This document shows, in pieces, positions 48,046 to 56,889 of a stretch of DNA of 64,000 nt (the stretch's first letter is position 1; each line of letters begins with the position of its first letter). The translations under genes and the position numbers were made by a program. The stretch is taken from contig LUPK01000038.1 of assembly GCA_001627335.1 (NCBI GenBank), forward strand, positions 1 through 64,000, written 5' to 3'. Source of the DNA: Nocardioides sp. REDSEA-S33_B3. GTDB lineage: Bacteria > Actinomycetota > Actinomycetes > Propionibacteriales > Nocardioidaceae. The notes under the pieces were generated by a model, which did no database searches, had not been told where the DNA came from, and saw only the letters and a list, made by a program, of their open reading frames with translations.

Positions 48046-49587
48046 TCAGGAGGAGGGACGGGCCAGGGAGAGTGCGCGTCGGGCGAGCGGCTCGGCGGCA
48101 GCGCGGTCCTCGGGGACCAGGCCGACGCGGGTACGCCGGTCCAGCAGGTCGTCGACGTCGTGGGCGCCCTCGTGGGTGACCCCGAAGAGCAGCTCGGCGA
48201 GCGTGATCGGCACGGTGGCCGAGACGGGGGCGAGCAGCTCCTGGTCGGGGAGCCCGGTCAGCTCCCGGGCCGAGGACAGCACGAGCGCGGCGTCCGCGCC
48301 GTAGCGGCGCACCAGCCGGGCCGGCTCCTCCAGCGTGGCCAGCACCGACCGGGGCGCGGCGCCGGCCAGCGGCAGGGTCACGGTCACGCACGGCCCGGCC
48401 GCGAGGCCGTGGTGCTCGACCGCGGCGTCCACGGCGTCCTGCGCCATCCGGCGGTACGTCGTCAGCTTGCCGCCCACGACCGTCGTCACGCCCGAGGGGC
48501 CGGTCACGACGGCGTGCCGGCGCGACAGGTCGGCGGTGGAGCCGTCGCCACCGTCCAGCAGCGGCCGCAGCCCGGCGAAGGTCCCGACCACATCGGCGCG
48601 GTGCAGCGGCCGCGCGAACGCGGCGGACACGACGTCGAGCAGGAAGCCGATCTCGGTCTCGGTCGGCTCCGGCACGTCGGGGACCGGTCCGGGGGCGGGC
48701 TCGTCGGTGAGGCCGACGTACACCGTGCCGTCGGGCTGGGGGAGGACCATCACGAACCGGTTGGTCTCGCCGGGGACGGGTGCGAAGACACTGGCCCCCA
48801 GGCCGGGCAGCGTGTTGGCGCGCAGCACCAGGTGGGTGCCGCGACTGGGGCGCAGCCGGATGCCGTCGCTGCGGCTGCCCTCCTCGCCGAGGACCTGGTC
48901 GGCCCAGACGCCGGCGGCGTTGATGATCGCGCGGGCGCGCACGGTGTGCTCGGCCCCGGTCACCTCGTCGCGCAGGACCACCTCGCCGCGCGCGGCGCGC
49001 AGCACGCGTGCTCGGGTGCGCACGTGGGCCCCCCGGTCGGCGGCGGTGCGACCCATGGTCACGACCAGGCGGGCGTCGTCCTCGAGCTGGCCGTCCCAGC
49101 CGAGCAGGCCGCCACGCAACCCGGAGGGCCGCAGGGCGGGCACCATCGCCAGCGTCTCGGTCGCCGACATGTGGCGCGGCTGGGGGAGCGTCTCGGCGTC
49201 GGTGCGGGCGCCGCGGCGCAGCAGGTCGCCCGCCCGCAGACCGGCTCGCGCGAGCCCGCCCTGCAGGCGCGACATCGAGGAGTTGATCGGGATGACCATC
49301 GGCATCGACCGGGTCAGGTGGGGCGCGGTGACCTCCATGAGGATGCCGCGCTCGACGGCGCTCTCGTGCGCGACCCCGACCTGCCCCTTGGCCAGGTAGC
49401 GCAGGCCGCCGTGCACCATCTTCGAGCTCCAGCGCGAGGTGCCGAAGGCGAGGTCGTGGGCGTCCACGGCCAGCACCGACAGCCCGCGCGTCACGGCGTC
49501 GAGGGCCACGCCCGCGCCGGTCACGCCCAGGCCGACGACCAGGACGTCGACCTCGGTCGGCGCGCCGGCCAGGCCGGCCCGGATCAC
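48046..49587 (-). CDS. glpD: FAD-dependent glycerol-3-phosphate dehydrogenase
   Basis: The 513-residue protein has the FAD fold VDVLVVGLGVTGAGVALDAVTRGLSVLAVDAHDLAFGTSRWSSKMVHGGLRYLAKGQ, covering the GTSxxSSK and HGGxRYL signatures. The C-terminal G3PDH domain (PRSVLATLEEPARLVRRYGADAALV...) is present. It oxidises glycerol 3-phosphate to DHAP at the membrane. GTG 49587 overlaps the TetR stop (GTGA). Divergent from an alkyl-DHAP-synthase-like gene, which may use the DHAP made here. Confidence 0.88.
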   Translation of the reverse strand: MIRAGLAGAPTEVDVLVVGLGVTGAGVALDAVTRGLSVLAVDAHDLAFGTSRWSSKMVHGGLRYLAKGQVGVAHESAVERGILMEVTAPHLTRSMPMVIPINSSMSRLQGGLARAGLRAGDLLRRGARTDAETLPQPRHMSATETLAMVPALRPSGLRGGLLGWDGQLEDDARLVVTMGRTAADRGAHVRTRARVLRAARGEVVLRDEVTGAEHTVRARAIINAAGVWADQVLGEEGSRSDGIRLRPSRGTHLVLRANTLPGLGASVFAPVPGETNRFVMVLPQPDGTVYVGLTDEPAPGPVPDVPEPTETEIGFLLDVVSAAFARPLHRADVVGTFAGLRPLLDGGDGSTADLSRRHAVVTGPSGVTTVVGGKLTTYRRMAQDAVDAAVEHHGLAAGPCVTVTLPLAGAAPRSVLATLEEPARLVRRYGADAALVLSSARELTGLPDQELLAPVSATVPITLAELLFGVTHEGAHDVDDLLDRRTRVGLVPEDRAAAEPLARRALSLARPSS

Positions 49588-50192
49588 GACGCACCCCCGG
49601 CGAGGCCGCGGGTCAGCAGCAGCCGCAGCTCGTCGTCGAGCGCGTCGGCCTCGACCTCGCCGTCGACCATGGTGTGGGCCGACAGCACGAAGCCGTGGGC
49701 GGTCAGCACCATCGAGCGAGCCATCGCGACCGGGTCGCCGGCGCGCACCGAGCCCGCCGCCTGACCCTCGCGCAGCGCCTCGGTGAGCAGCCCGAGGATG
49801 AGGTCCTGCGAGCGGCCGCGCCGGCTCAGCAGGTAGGGCAGCACGAGCTCGGGGTCCAGCTCGACGATGCGCACGAAGAGCTCGTTCTCCCGCAGGGCGC
49901 GGATCGTGGCGACCACGTCATCGACCAGGCGGGTCAACGCGTCGTCGGCGGTCGAGGTGCCCACGGTGGTGGCCACCAGCCCGGTCCACTCGCGGGTCAT
50001 CAGGTCGCCGAGCAGCGTGGGCATGTCGGCCCAGGAGCGGTAGATCGTCATCCGGCTGACGCCGGCCCGTCGGGCGACCTCGGTCAGCGTCGTGCGCCGC
50101 CAACCCACGTCGAGGATGCAGGCCCGCGCGGCGTCGAGGTAGGCGTCGCGGGGGCCGGGCGAAGATTCGTCGTTGTGACGAAGTGACGTCAT
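49584..50192 (-). CDS. TetR-family regulator
   Basis: The 202-residue protein has a helix-turn-helix at about 25-60 (RRTTLTEVARRAGVSRMTIYRSWADM) and a helical ligand domain. It shares a 17-bp divergent intergenic region with the FAD oxidase gene, entirely occupied by a palindrome that should be its operator. TACAGT ends 7 nt before ATG 50192, giving a leaderless autoregulated message. It probably controls both glpD and the oxidase-kinase pair. Ligand unknown. Confidence 0.87.
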   Translation of the reverse strand: MTSLRHNDESSPGPRDAYLDAARACILDVGWRRTTLTEVARRAGVSRMTIYRSWADMPTLLGDLMTREWTGLVATTVGTSTADDALTRLVDDVVATIRALRENELFVRIVELDPELVLPYLLSRRGRSQDLILGLLTEALREGQAAGSVRAGDPVAMARSMVLTAHGFVLSAHTMVDGEVEADALDDELRLLLTRGLAGGAS

Positions 50193-50214
50193 GTGTCACA
50201 CTGTAACACATGAC
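50188..50214. promoter_or_regulatory. 27-bp near-perfect palindrome covering both divergent start codons
   Basis: Twelve of 13 base pairs match around the centre at 50201, including core GTGTcACAcTGTaACAC (50193-50209). It contains both ATG codons (50190-50192 minus, 50210-50212 plus). Binding by the TetR protein would block both leaderless promoters at once. Confidence 0.75.
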
Positions 50215-51817
50215 GACCGACACCACCCCTGCTCCGCTGCCCGGCGGCCTGGGCGAGATGCACCCCCAGCGCTGGGGCGCCCCGACCGCTGCGACCGACC
50301 TCCCCGAGAGCGCGCGCGGCCTGGTCGAGATGGCCTTCGGCCTGCACCCCACGCCCGCGGTCGAGACGCCCGCCGTGCCCGCCTCCGCCCTCGGCGAGGC
50401 CCCGCTGGCGGCCCTTCGCGACGTGGTCGGCGAGCAGCACGTCCTCCTCGACGACGACGTACGCCGGCTGCGCACCCGCGGGAAGTCCACGCCCGACCTG
50501 CTGCGGGCCCGCAGCGGCGACCTGGCCGACGCCCCCGACGCCGTCGTCCGCCCCGGCAGCCACGACGACGTGGCCGCGGTGCTGGCCGTCGCCGTCGAGC
50601 ACCACCTCGCGGTCGTCCCCTTCGGCGGTGGCACCTGCGTGACCGGCGGCCTCGCCGCGCGTCGTGACGGCTACGCCGGGCTCGTCTCCCTGGACCTGGT
50701 GCGGATGAAGCAGCTGCTCGCCGTCGACGAGGAATCGATGACCGCCACTCTCGAGCCGGGCCTGCGCGGCCCCGAGGCCGAGGCGCTGCTGGGCGAGCGC
50801 GGCCTGATGCTCGGTCACTTCCCGCAGTCCTTCCAGTTCGCCTCGATCGGCGGCTTCGCCGCGACCCGCTCCAGCGGCCAGTCCTCGGCCGGCTACGGCC
50901 GCTTCGACGCGATGGTCGTCGGCCTGCGCGTCGCCACCCCGCGCGGGGAGTGGGTGCTCGGCTCCTCCCCGGCCAACGCCGCCGGCCCCGACCTGCGCCA
51001 GCTGGTCCTCGGCTCCGAGGGCGCCTTCGGCGTCATCACCGCCGTCACCGTCCGGGTCCGTCGCCTGCCCGAGGTCAAGGTCTACGAGGGCTGGCGCTGG
51101 GACTCCTTCGCCGAGGGCCGCGACGCCATGCGCCACCTCGCCCAGAGCGGCTTGCTGCCCACGGTCCTGCGCCTCTCCGACGAGTCCGAGACCGCGATCA
51201 ACCTCGCCCGCCCCGACGCCATCGGCGGCGAGAGCGAGTCCGAGGGCGCGTGCCTGATGATCGTCGGCCACGAGGGCACCGCCGCCCAGGTCGCGTCCCG
51301 CCGCACGTCCGTCACCGAGGCGCTCACCGCGCTCGGCGGCCGCCCCCAGGGCGAGGGTCCGGGCGAGTCGTGGGCGCACGGACGCTTCGACGCGCCGTAC
51401 CTCCGCGACTCCCTCCTCGACGTCGGCGTGCTCGTCGAGACCCTGGAGACCGCGACGTTCTGGTCCAACGCCGAGGCGCTGTACGCCGGCGTGAAGCAGG
51501 CCCTGGAGTCGCACCTGCCCGGCGCGCTGGTGCTGTGCCACGTCAGCCACGTCTACGAGACCGGCTGCTCGCTGTACTTCACCGTGGCCAGCTCCCAGGG
51601 GGAGCAGCCGCTGGAGACCTGGCTGGCCGCGAAGTCCGCCGCCAACGACGCGATCGTCGCCGCCGGCGCGACCATCACCCACCACCACGCGGTCGGCACC
51701 GACCACAAGCCGTGGCTCTCCGCCGAGATCGGTGACCTGGGCGCCTCGGTGCTGCGGGCCGTCAAGGCCGACCTCGACCCGACCGGCGTGCTCAACCCGG
51801 GGGTGCTCGTCCCGTGA
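50210..51817 (+). CDS. Alkyl-DHAP-synthase-like FAD-binding oxidase
   Basis: This 535-residue vanillyl-alcohol-oxidase-fold protein has PGSHDDVAAVLAVAVEHHLAVVPFGGGTCVTGG (FAD), LEPGLRGPEAEALLGERGLMLGHFPQSFQFASIGGFAATRSSGQSSAGYG and the C-terminal ITHHHAVGTDHKPWL. The three-His loop is characteristic of alkyldihydroxyacetonephosphate synthase, which makes the ether bond of ether lipids from acyl-DHAP. Together with GlpD and a lipid kinase this suggests ether-lipid synthesis. A D-lactate dehydrogenase-like role is the alternative. Confidence 0.85.
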   Translation: MTTDTTPAPLPGGLGEMHPQRWGAPTAATDLPESARGLVEMAFGLHPTPAVETPAVPASALGEAPLAALRDVVGEQHVLLDDDVRRLRTRGKSTPDLLRARSGDLADAPDAVVRPGSHDDVAAVLAVAVEHHLAVVPFGGGTCVTGGLAARRDGYAGLVSLDLVRMKQLLAVDEESMTATLEPGLRGPEAEALLGERGLMLGHFPQSFQFASIGGFAATRSSGQSSAGYGRFDAMVVGLRVATPRGEWVLGSSPANAAGPDLRQLVLGSEGAFGVITAVTVRVRRLPEVKVYEGWRWDSFAEGRDAMRHLAQSGLLPTVLRLSDESETAINLARPDAIGGESESEGACLMIVGHEGTAAQVASRRTSVTEALTALGGRPQGEGPGESWAHGRFDAPYLRDSLLDVGVLVETLETATFWSNAEALYAGVKQALESHLPGALVLCHVSHVYETGCSLYFTVASSQGEQPLETWLAAKSAANDAIVAAGATITHHHAVGTDHKPWLSAEIGDLGASVLRAVKADLDPTGVLNPGVLVP

Positions 51818-52719
51818 GGTCCTTCTCCTTCCTGGTCAACCCGGCCTCCGGCGGGGGAGCGGCGCCCGACGCCGTCGTCCCCGTCGCGCGGCTGCTGCGC
51901 GAGGCGGGCGCGACCGTCGACGTGACCTACTCGCCCGGTCCGCGGGCCACCGACGACCTCGTGCGCGCCGCCGTCGCCCGCGGTGACGTCGTGGTCAGCG
52001 TCGGCGGCGACGGGATGCTCTCCCACCTCGCCGGTGCCGTCTCCGAGGCCGGCGGCGTGCTCGGCGTGCTGCCGGCCGGCCGCGGCAACGACTTCGCGCG
52101 GATGCTCGGCCTTCCCGGCGAGCCCGACGCGGTCGCGCGGATCCTCCTCGAGGCCCCCGAGCGTCCCGTCGACCTGCTCCGCCTGACCGCCCCGGGCCAG
52201 GCGCCCCGGCTGGTCGCCGGGTCGGTCTACTCCGGTGTGGACGCCCGCGCCGCCGAGATCGTCGACGCGATGCGCTGGACGCCCAAGAAGCTGCAGTACC
52301 CCCTCGCCGCGATGCGCGCGATCCTGACCTACTCCCCGGGTCGCTTCCGGGTGAGCGTGGACGGCAGCACGCAGGAGTACGCCGCCGCCACGGTCGTGGT
52401 CGCCAACTCCGGCTACTACGGCAAGGGCATGCACATCGCCCCCGACGCGGCGGTCGACGACGGTCTGATCGACGTCGTGGTCGTCGAAGCGGCCTCGCGC
52501 TCGGCGCTGGTGCGCAGCTTCCCGAAGATCTACGACGGCTCGCACGTGGGGCTCGACGAGGTGCACGTGCTGCGGGGCACCCGCGTGGAGGTCGCGGCCG
52601 ACGGCGTACGCCCGATCGCGGTGGGAGGTGACGGCGAGCCGCTGGGCACCCTGCCGGCCCTCACGTCGGCGCCCGCGGTCGTCGAGCTGGTCCCGGGGGC
52701 CCTACGCGTCCTGTTCTGA
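51814..52719 (+). CDS. Diacylglycerol kinase-family lipid kinase
   Basis: This 301-residue protein of the DagK/YegS/sphingosine kinase fold has FLVNPASGGG (10-19 region), VVSVGGDGMLSHLAGAV with the GGDG nucleotide motif, LPAGRGNDFARMLG and IAPDAAVDDGLIDVVVV. It phosphorylates a lipid alcohol, for example diacylglycerol or an alkyl analogue. GTG 51814 overlaps the oxidase stop by 4 bp, so they form a bicistron under the TetR operator. Confidence 0.87.
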   Translation: MRSFSFLVNPASGGGAAPDAVVPVARLLREAGATVDVTYSPGPRATDDLVRAAVARGDVVVSVGGDGMLSHLAGAVSEAGGVLGVLPAGRGNDFARMLGLPGEPDAVARILLEAPERPVDLLRLTAPGQAPRLVAGSVYSGVDARAAEIVDAMRWTPKKLQYPLAAMRAILTYSPGRFRVSVDGSTQEYAAATVVVANSGYYGKGMHIAPDAAVDDGLIDVVVVEAASRSALVRSFPKIYDGSHVGLDEVHVLRGTRVEVAADGVRPIAVGGDGEPLGTLPALTSAPAVVELVPGALRVLF

Positions 52720-52740
52720 CCAGGTGGTCCCCCGCTGGGG

Positions 52741-53415
52741 CTACGGCAGGAGCCACACCAGCAGCTCGGAGTCCACGGCCGGTGTGACCTCCCGCGCGGG
52801 CTCGTCGACGAAGCAGAAGGCGTCGCCGGCCTCCAGCGGCTCGGCCAACGACGAGCGCAGCAGCGCACCGCGGGCGACGAAGCAGTGCATCCTCGGTGCC
52901 TGCGGCAGCGTGACGGGCCGGTGGGCGGGGAGCCGGCCGACCAGCAGCCGGGCGCCGTCCACCCCCACGGGCAGCCCGGTCTCGACCAGCGTCTCGGCGC
53001 CGAGGTCGGGCACCGCGCGCTCGTACCGCGGCTCCGCGCCGGGGTCGTCGGCCGCCAGCCACACCTGCACGAAGCGCGTCGGGCCCTCGCCCGCGAGGGC
53101 CATCTCGGAGTGCTCGACCCCGCTGCCGGCCGAGAGCAGGGCCACCTCGCCGGCCCGGAGCACGGTGTCGGTGCCCAGCGAGTCGCGGTGGTGCAGCGCT
53201 CCGGAGACGACCCAGGTGACGATCTCGACGCCGGCGTGGCGGTGGGTCTCGAAACCGGTGCCTCCGCGCAGGTGGTGGTCGTCGTGGCAGACCATCGCGC
53301 CGAAGCCGGTGCGCTCGGGGTCGTAGTGGTCCCCGAAGGAGAAGGAGTGCCGGGTCTGACGACCGGTGTCGCGGCTGGTGAAGCGCGTGGCACTGCGACG
53401 GATCTCGACACTCAT
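52741..53415 (-). CDS. Pirin-family bicupin
   Basis: The 224-residue protein has an N-terminal cupin with metal ligands in GFETHRHAGVEIVTWVVSGALHHRDSLG (His-x-His) and GVEHSEM (His-x-x-Glu), and a degenerate C-terminal cupin. Pirins are iron-binding proteins with quercetinase or transcriptional cofactor roles. ATG 53415 (MSVEIRR) fits the family; ATG 53424 is 3 codons longer. CAGGAT 7 nt upstream of 53415 is a possible leaderless -10. Confidence 0.85.
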   Translation of the reverse strand: MSVEIRRSATRFTSRDTGRQTRHSFSFGDHYDPERTGFGAMVCHDDHHLRGGTGFETHRHAGVEIVTWVVSGALHHRDSLGTDTVLRAGEVALLSAGSGVEHSEMALAGEGPTRFVQVWLAADDPGAEPRYERAVPDLGAETLVETGLPVGVDGARLLVGRLPAHRPVTLPQAPRMHCFVARGALLRSSLAEPLEAGDAFCFVDEPAREVTPAVDSELLVWLLP

Positions 53416-53509
53416 GACAGCCATCCTGCCGGGCCGGAGGAGTGACCGCTCGCCGGGGCGGGTCCGCGAAGTCCTGCGCGGGGGCCGCCTCGTCGGCATG
53501 ATGGAGACT

Positions 53510-54853
53510 GTGCCCGACCGACCCTCCTTGGCGTTGCCTCCCGGCTTCCGGATCGGGACGGCCACCTCGGCGTACCAGGTCGAGGGTGCGGCGCAGGGGC
53601 GTGGGCCGTCGATCTGGGACACCTTCACCGCCGCCCCGGGCGTGGTGAGGGACGGCACCTCGGGCGCGACGGCGTCGGGTCACCTCGACCGCTACGTCGA
53701 GGACGTCGGGCTGATGAAGCAGCTCGGCACCAGTGACTACCGCTTCTCGATCTCCTGGCCGCGGGTCCAGCCCGACGGGCGCGGACCCGTCAACCCCGAG
53801 GGCCTGGACTTCTACGACCGGCTCGTCGACGAGCTGCTGGCCGCCGGGATCGACCCGATGGCCACGCTCTACCACTGGGACCTGCCCCAGGCGCTCGAGG
53901 ACGACGGCGGCTGGCTCAATCGCGGCACCGTCGACCGGTTCGAGGAGTACGCCGCGATCGTGGCTGAGCGTCTCGCCGACCGCGTCGCCCACTGGGTGCC
54001 GGTCAACGAGCCCAACGTCGCCACGATGTTCGGGTACGCCGTGGGGATCCACGCTCCGGGGCGGCGCCTGATGTTCGACGCGCTGCACGTCTCGCACCAC
54101 CTGCTGCTCGCCCACGGACGCGGGGCGGTCGCGCTGCGCGCGGCGGGGGCGCAGAGCGTGGGGTGCGCCAACCACCACGCCCCGATGTGGCCGGCGACCG
54201 AGGACGAGGCCGACGTCGGGGCCACCAAGCTCTTCGACGCGCTGTGGAACGGGATGTTCCTCGAGCCGATGCTGCTGGGTCGCTACCCGGCCGACCTGCA
54301 GCCGCTGCTCGAGGGCCTGGTCCGGGAGGGCGACCTGGCCACGATCCGCCAGCCGCTGGACTTCTACGGCGTCAACTACTTCATGCCGATGCGGGTCGGG
54401 GCCGCGCCGGAGGACTCCGAGATGTTCTTCGCGCTCTACGACCTCGTGGGCTACCCCGAGACCGACTTCGGCTGGCCGGTCGTCCCGGACGCGATGCGCG
54501 AGTGGCTGATCACCTTCCGGGCCCGCTACCGGGCGGCGCTGCCGCCGCTGGTCGTGACCGAGTGCGGCGCCGCCTACTCCGGGGACCCCGACGCCGACGG
54601 TCGCGTCGAGGACGAGGCCCGGATCGACTACCTGCACGGCCACCTCGAGGCGGTCGCGGCCGCGTGCCGCCGCGGCGTGGACGTGCGGGCGCTGTACGTC
54701 TGGTCGCTCCTGGACACCTTCGAGTGGACCGAGGGCTACGCCCAGCGGTTCGGGCTGGTGCACGTGGACCCGGCCACCCAGCGGCGTACCCCCAAGAAGT
54801 CCTTCCACTGGCTGGCCGGACTCATCGCGTCCCAGAGCCCGTCGGTCGGCTGA
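53510..54853 (+). CDS. GH1 beta-glucosidase
   Basis: The 447-residue family 1 glycosidase opens with the N-terminal signature FRIGTATSAYQVEGA. The acid/base is Glu167 in VNEPN and the nucleophile Glu351 in VTECGAAY, with Cys in place of the usual Asn after it. WSLLDTFEWTEGYAQRFGLVHVD matches the aglycone/glycone site. It hydrolyses beta-glucosides such as cellobiose, which the secreted GH6 enzyme at 29.8 kb could supply. GTG 53510 follows CATGAT by 7 nt; ATG 53498 and 53501 are alternatives. Confidence 0.88.
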   Translation: MPDRPSLALPPGFRIGTATSAYQVEGAAQGRGPSIWDTFTAAPGVVRDGTSGATASGHLDRYVEDVGLMKQLGTSDYRFSISWPRVQPDGRGPVNPEGLDFYDRLVDELLAAGIDPMATLYHWDLPQALEDDGGWLNRGTVDRFEEYAAIVAERLADRVAHWVPVNEPNVATMFGYAVGIHAPGRRLMFDALHVSHHLLLAHGRGAVALRAAGAQSVGCANHHAPMWPATEDEADVGATKLFDALWNGMFLEPMLLGRYPADLQPLLEGLVREGDLATIRQPLDFYGVNYFMPMRVGAAPEDSEMFFALYDLVGYPETDFGWPVVPDAMREWLITFRARYRAALPPLVVTECGAAYSGDPDADGRVEDEARIDYLHGHLEAVAAACRRGVDVRALYVWSLLDTFEWTEGYAQRFGLVHVDPATQRRTPKKSFHWLAGLIASQSPSVG

Positions 54854-54860
54854 GGCTCGT

Positions 54861-54866
54861 TACGCT
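54861..54866 (+). promoter_or_regulatory. Leaderless -10 box (TACGCT) of the sulfotransferase gene
   Basis: TACGCT ends 7 nt before ATG 54874. Confidence 0.45.
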
Positions 54867-54873
54867 GTCGGGC

Positions 54874-55950
54874 ATGGTCGACGCCCCCAGCCCCTCCGCG
54901 GGACCGGCTCAGCTCCTCGACACCGCGGCCGGCCGCAGGATCGTCTTCGTCGTCGGCTCGGGCCGCAGCGGCACCAGCACGCTCTCGGGCTCCCTGCAGG
55001 CGCTCGGCATGCACGTGCCGCAGCCGGAGGTCGACGCCGACGAGACCAACCCCAAGGGCTTCGGCGAGCCGCAGTGGGTCGTGGACTTCCACGACGAGCT
55101 GCTGCGCCGCGCGAACGTCGCGGTCTCCGACGCCCGGCCGTCGGCGTGGTTCGAGGCCGGCAAGCTCAACAACGTCGAGCCCGTGCGGCGGCGGCTGCAG
55201 GAGTGGATGGAGCAGCAGTTCGTCGAGGGCGGCCCCGAGCTGGTCGTGAAGGACCCGCGCCTGGCGTGGTTCATGGGGCTGTGGCGCGGGGCGGCGCTGC
55301 GCTGCGACGCGCAGCCCGGCTACGTCACGATGCTGCGCCCGGTGACCGAGGTGGTCGGCTCCAAGCAGCGCTACTACGACGCCCGCTTCGGGGAGGTCAA
55401 CCGCACCGCCGCCTGGGTCAACATGATGCTGCACTGCGAGCGCGCCACCCGTGGCTTCGATCGCGCGTTCGTGCGCTACCACGACCTCCTCGACGACTGG
55501 ACGGTCCCGGTCTTCGGCCTCGGCCAGCGCTTCGACCTCGACGCCGTGAAGTCGGCGGCGGCCAACGACATCCGCAAGGTGCACGCCTACATCGACCCCT
55601 CGCTGCGCCGGGTCCGGCTCACGTGGGACGACCTCGACGTGCCCAAGCGGCTGCGCGAGATCGCCCAGGAGACCTGGGAGGCGCTCGACCAGCTCCCCGA
55701 CGACGGCGGCGACACCCCCGAGGTCCGGGAGACGCTCGACCAGCTGCGCGAGGCCTACGCGGAGATGTACGAGGAGGCCGCGGCGATCAGCCAGTCCACC
55801 GCGCTCGCCTCGCGCCGCGAGGGCTTCGGTGAGGGCGTGCGGTCGACCCAGAAGCGCGGCGTCGAGCGCATCCCGCACTGGGTCCGCGCGCTCGTCCCGG
55901 GATTCCTGCGTCGCGGGGCCCGCAGGGCCGTCGGTCGGGAGAGAGGGTGA
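54874..55950 (+). CDS. Sulfotransferase-family protein
   Basis: This 358-residue protein starts with the PAPS 5'-phosphosulfate loop in FVVGSGRSGTSTLSGSLQALG (25-45). LVVKDPRLAWFMGLW serves the 3'-phosphate side and VGSKQRYYDARFGEV adds a basic patch. Arg-Ser-Gly-Thr-Ser is the P-loop-like core of the sulfotransferase/glycolipid sulfotransferase fold. A C-terminal helical region of about 100 residues (WEALDQLPDDGGDTPEVRETLDQLREAYAEMYEE) follows. Next to a glycosyltransferase, the acceptor may be a cell-envelope glycolipid or polysaccharide. Confidence 0.8.
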   Translation: MVDAPSPSAGPAQLLDTAAGRRIVFVVGSGRSGTSTLSGSLQALGMHVPQPEVDADETNPKGFGEPQWVVDFHDELLRRANVAVSDARPSAWFEAGKLNNVEPVRRRLQEWMEQQFVEGGPELVVKDPRLAWFMGLWRGAALRCDAQPGYVTMLRPVTEVVGSKQRYYDARFGEVNRTAAWVNMMLHCERATRGFDRAFVRYHDLLDDWTVPVFGLGQRFDLDAVKSAAANDIRKVHAYIDPSLRRVRLTWDDLDVPKRLREIAQETWEALDQLPDDGGDTPEVRETLDQLREAYAEMYEEAAAISQSTALASRREGFGEGVRSTQKRGVERIPHWVRALVPGFLRRGARRAVGRERG

Positions 55951-55957
55951 GCGCGGC

Positions 55958-56887
55958 GTGAGCCCCGTCCGGGGCGCCGACATCCCCTGCCTCGAGCAGG
56001 ATCCGGCGTACGACGTGCACTGGCCGTGGCGCGACGGCCCGCTCTCGCAGGGCCTGACCTGCGTGTTCCGCGTCAAGAACGAGGCCCGCAACCTGCCGTG
56101 GGTCATCCCGCCGATGCTCGAGGCCGTCCAGCACGTCGTGCTGGTCGACAACCTCTCCGACGACGGCACCCCCGACGTCGCCCGCGAGGCCGCGGCGTCG
56201 ATCGGCGCGGCCGACCGGCTCGAGGTGCACTCCTACCCCCACCGCGTCTCGCGTGCCGGCACCGAGCACCTCGCCACCCGGCACGACTCGGTGCACTCGC
56301 TGACGCACTTCTACAACTGGTCCTTCTCCCACGTCCGCACCGCCTACTCGATGAAGTGGGACGGCGACATGGTGCTGACCACCGAGGGCGTCGGCGTGCT
56401 GCGCGACCTGTCCTGGCAGCTGCACGACTCCGGCGCGATCGTGGCGATCCCGCGGCACCCGCTCTGGATCGAGCCCGGCGGGCAGGTGGCCTGGCTCGAC
56501 CTCGGATTCAAGTTCCTCGAGCCGTGGGTCTACCCCATGGGTCCGGAGTTCACCTTCGTGAAGGCCTTCGAGTGGGAGGTGCGGGAGTTCCCCGAGACCT
56601 CCCAGCGCCTCATCGCTCCCGAGGGTCTGTGCGTGGAGCTGAAGTGGCTGGACCAGGACGAGTTCTCCCACTGGTCGGCGATGGACTTCGACGAGTCCCG
56701 GGCCCCGCGCAAGCGGCGCGAGTGGCAGGTCTACTCCGCGCTGAAGGAGGGCCGGGGCGAGGAGGTCCAGGGCCTGCACCGCATCGAGGCGCCTCCCGGG
56801 GTCCACGTCATCGACTACGTCACCGACACCTGGCTGCCCCACGCCGAGCGTCCCCTGGTGCGCCGGGGCCGCCGCATCGAGTCCTGA
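55958..56887 (+). CDS. Glycosyltransferase family 2-like protein
   Basis: The 309-residue GT-A protein has LTCVFRVKNEARNLPWVIPPML, the nucleotide loop VLVDNLSDDGT, and the metal-binding DGD in SMKWDGDMVL. No membrane segment, so cytosolic. Acceptor unknown. It starts 7 nt after the sulfotransferase gene with GAGAGGG upstream of GTG 55958, so the two form an operon for a sulfated or decorated glycan. It is followed by a 22-bp repeat array. Confidence 0.8.
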   Translation: MSPVRGADIPCLEQDPAYDVHWPWRDGPLSQGLTCVFRVKNEARNLPWVIPPMLEAVQHVVLVDNLSDDGTPDVAREAAASIGAADRLEVHSYPHRVSRAGTEHLATRHDSVHSLTHFYNWSFSHVRTAYSMKWDGDMVLTTEGVGVLRDLSWQLHDSGAIVAIPRHPLWIEPGGQVAWLDLGFKFLEPWVYPMGPEFTFVKAFEWEVREFPETSQRLIAPEGLCVELKWLDQDEFSHWSAMDFDESRAPRKRREWQVYSALKEGRGEEVQGLHRIEAPPGVHVIDYVTDTWLPHAERPLVRRGRRIES

Positions 56888-56889
56888 CC

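Noticed and set aside
49584-52719. Glycolate or D-lactate oxidase operon
   Set aside because: Not excluded, but the three-His loop near the C-terminus and the neighbouring lipid kinase and GlpD fit alkyl-DHAP synthase better.
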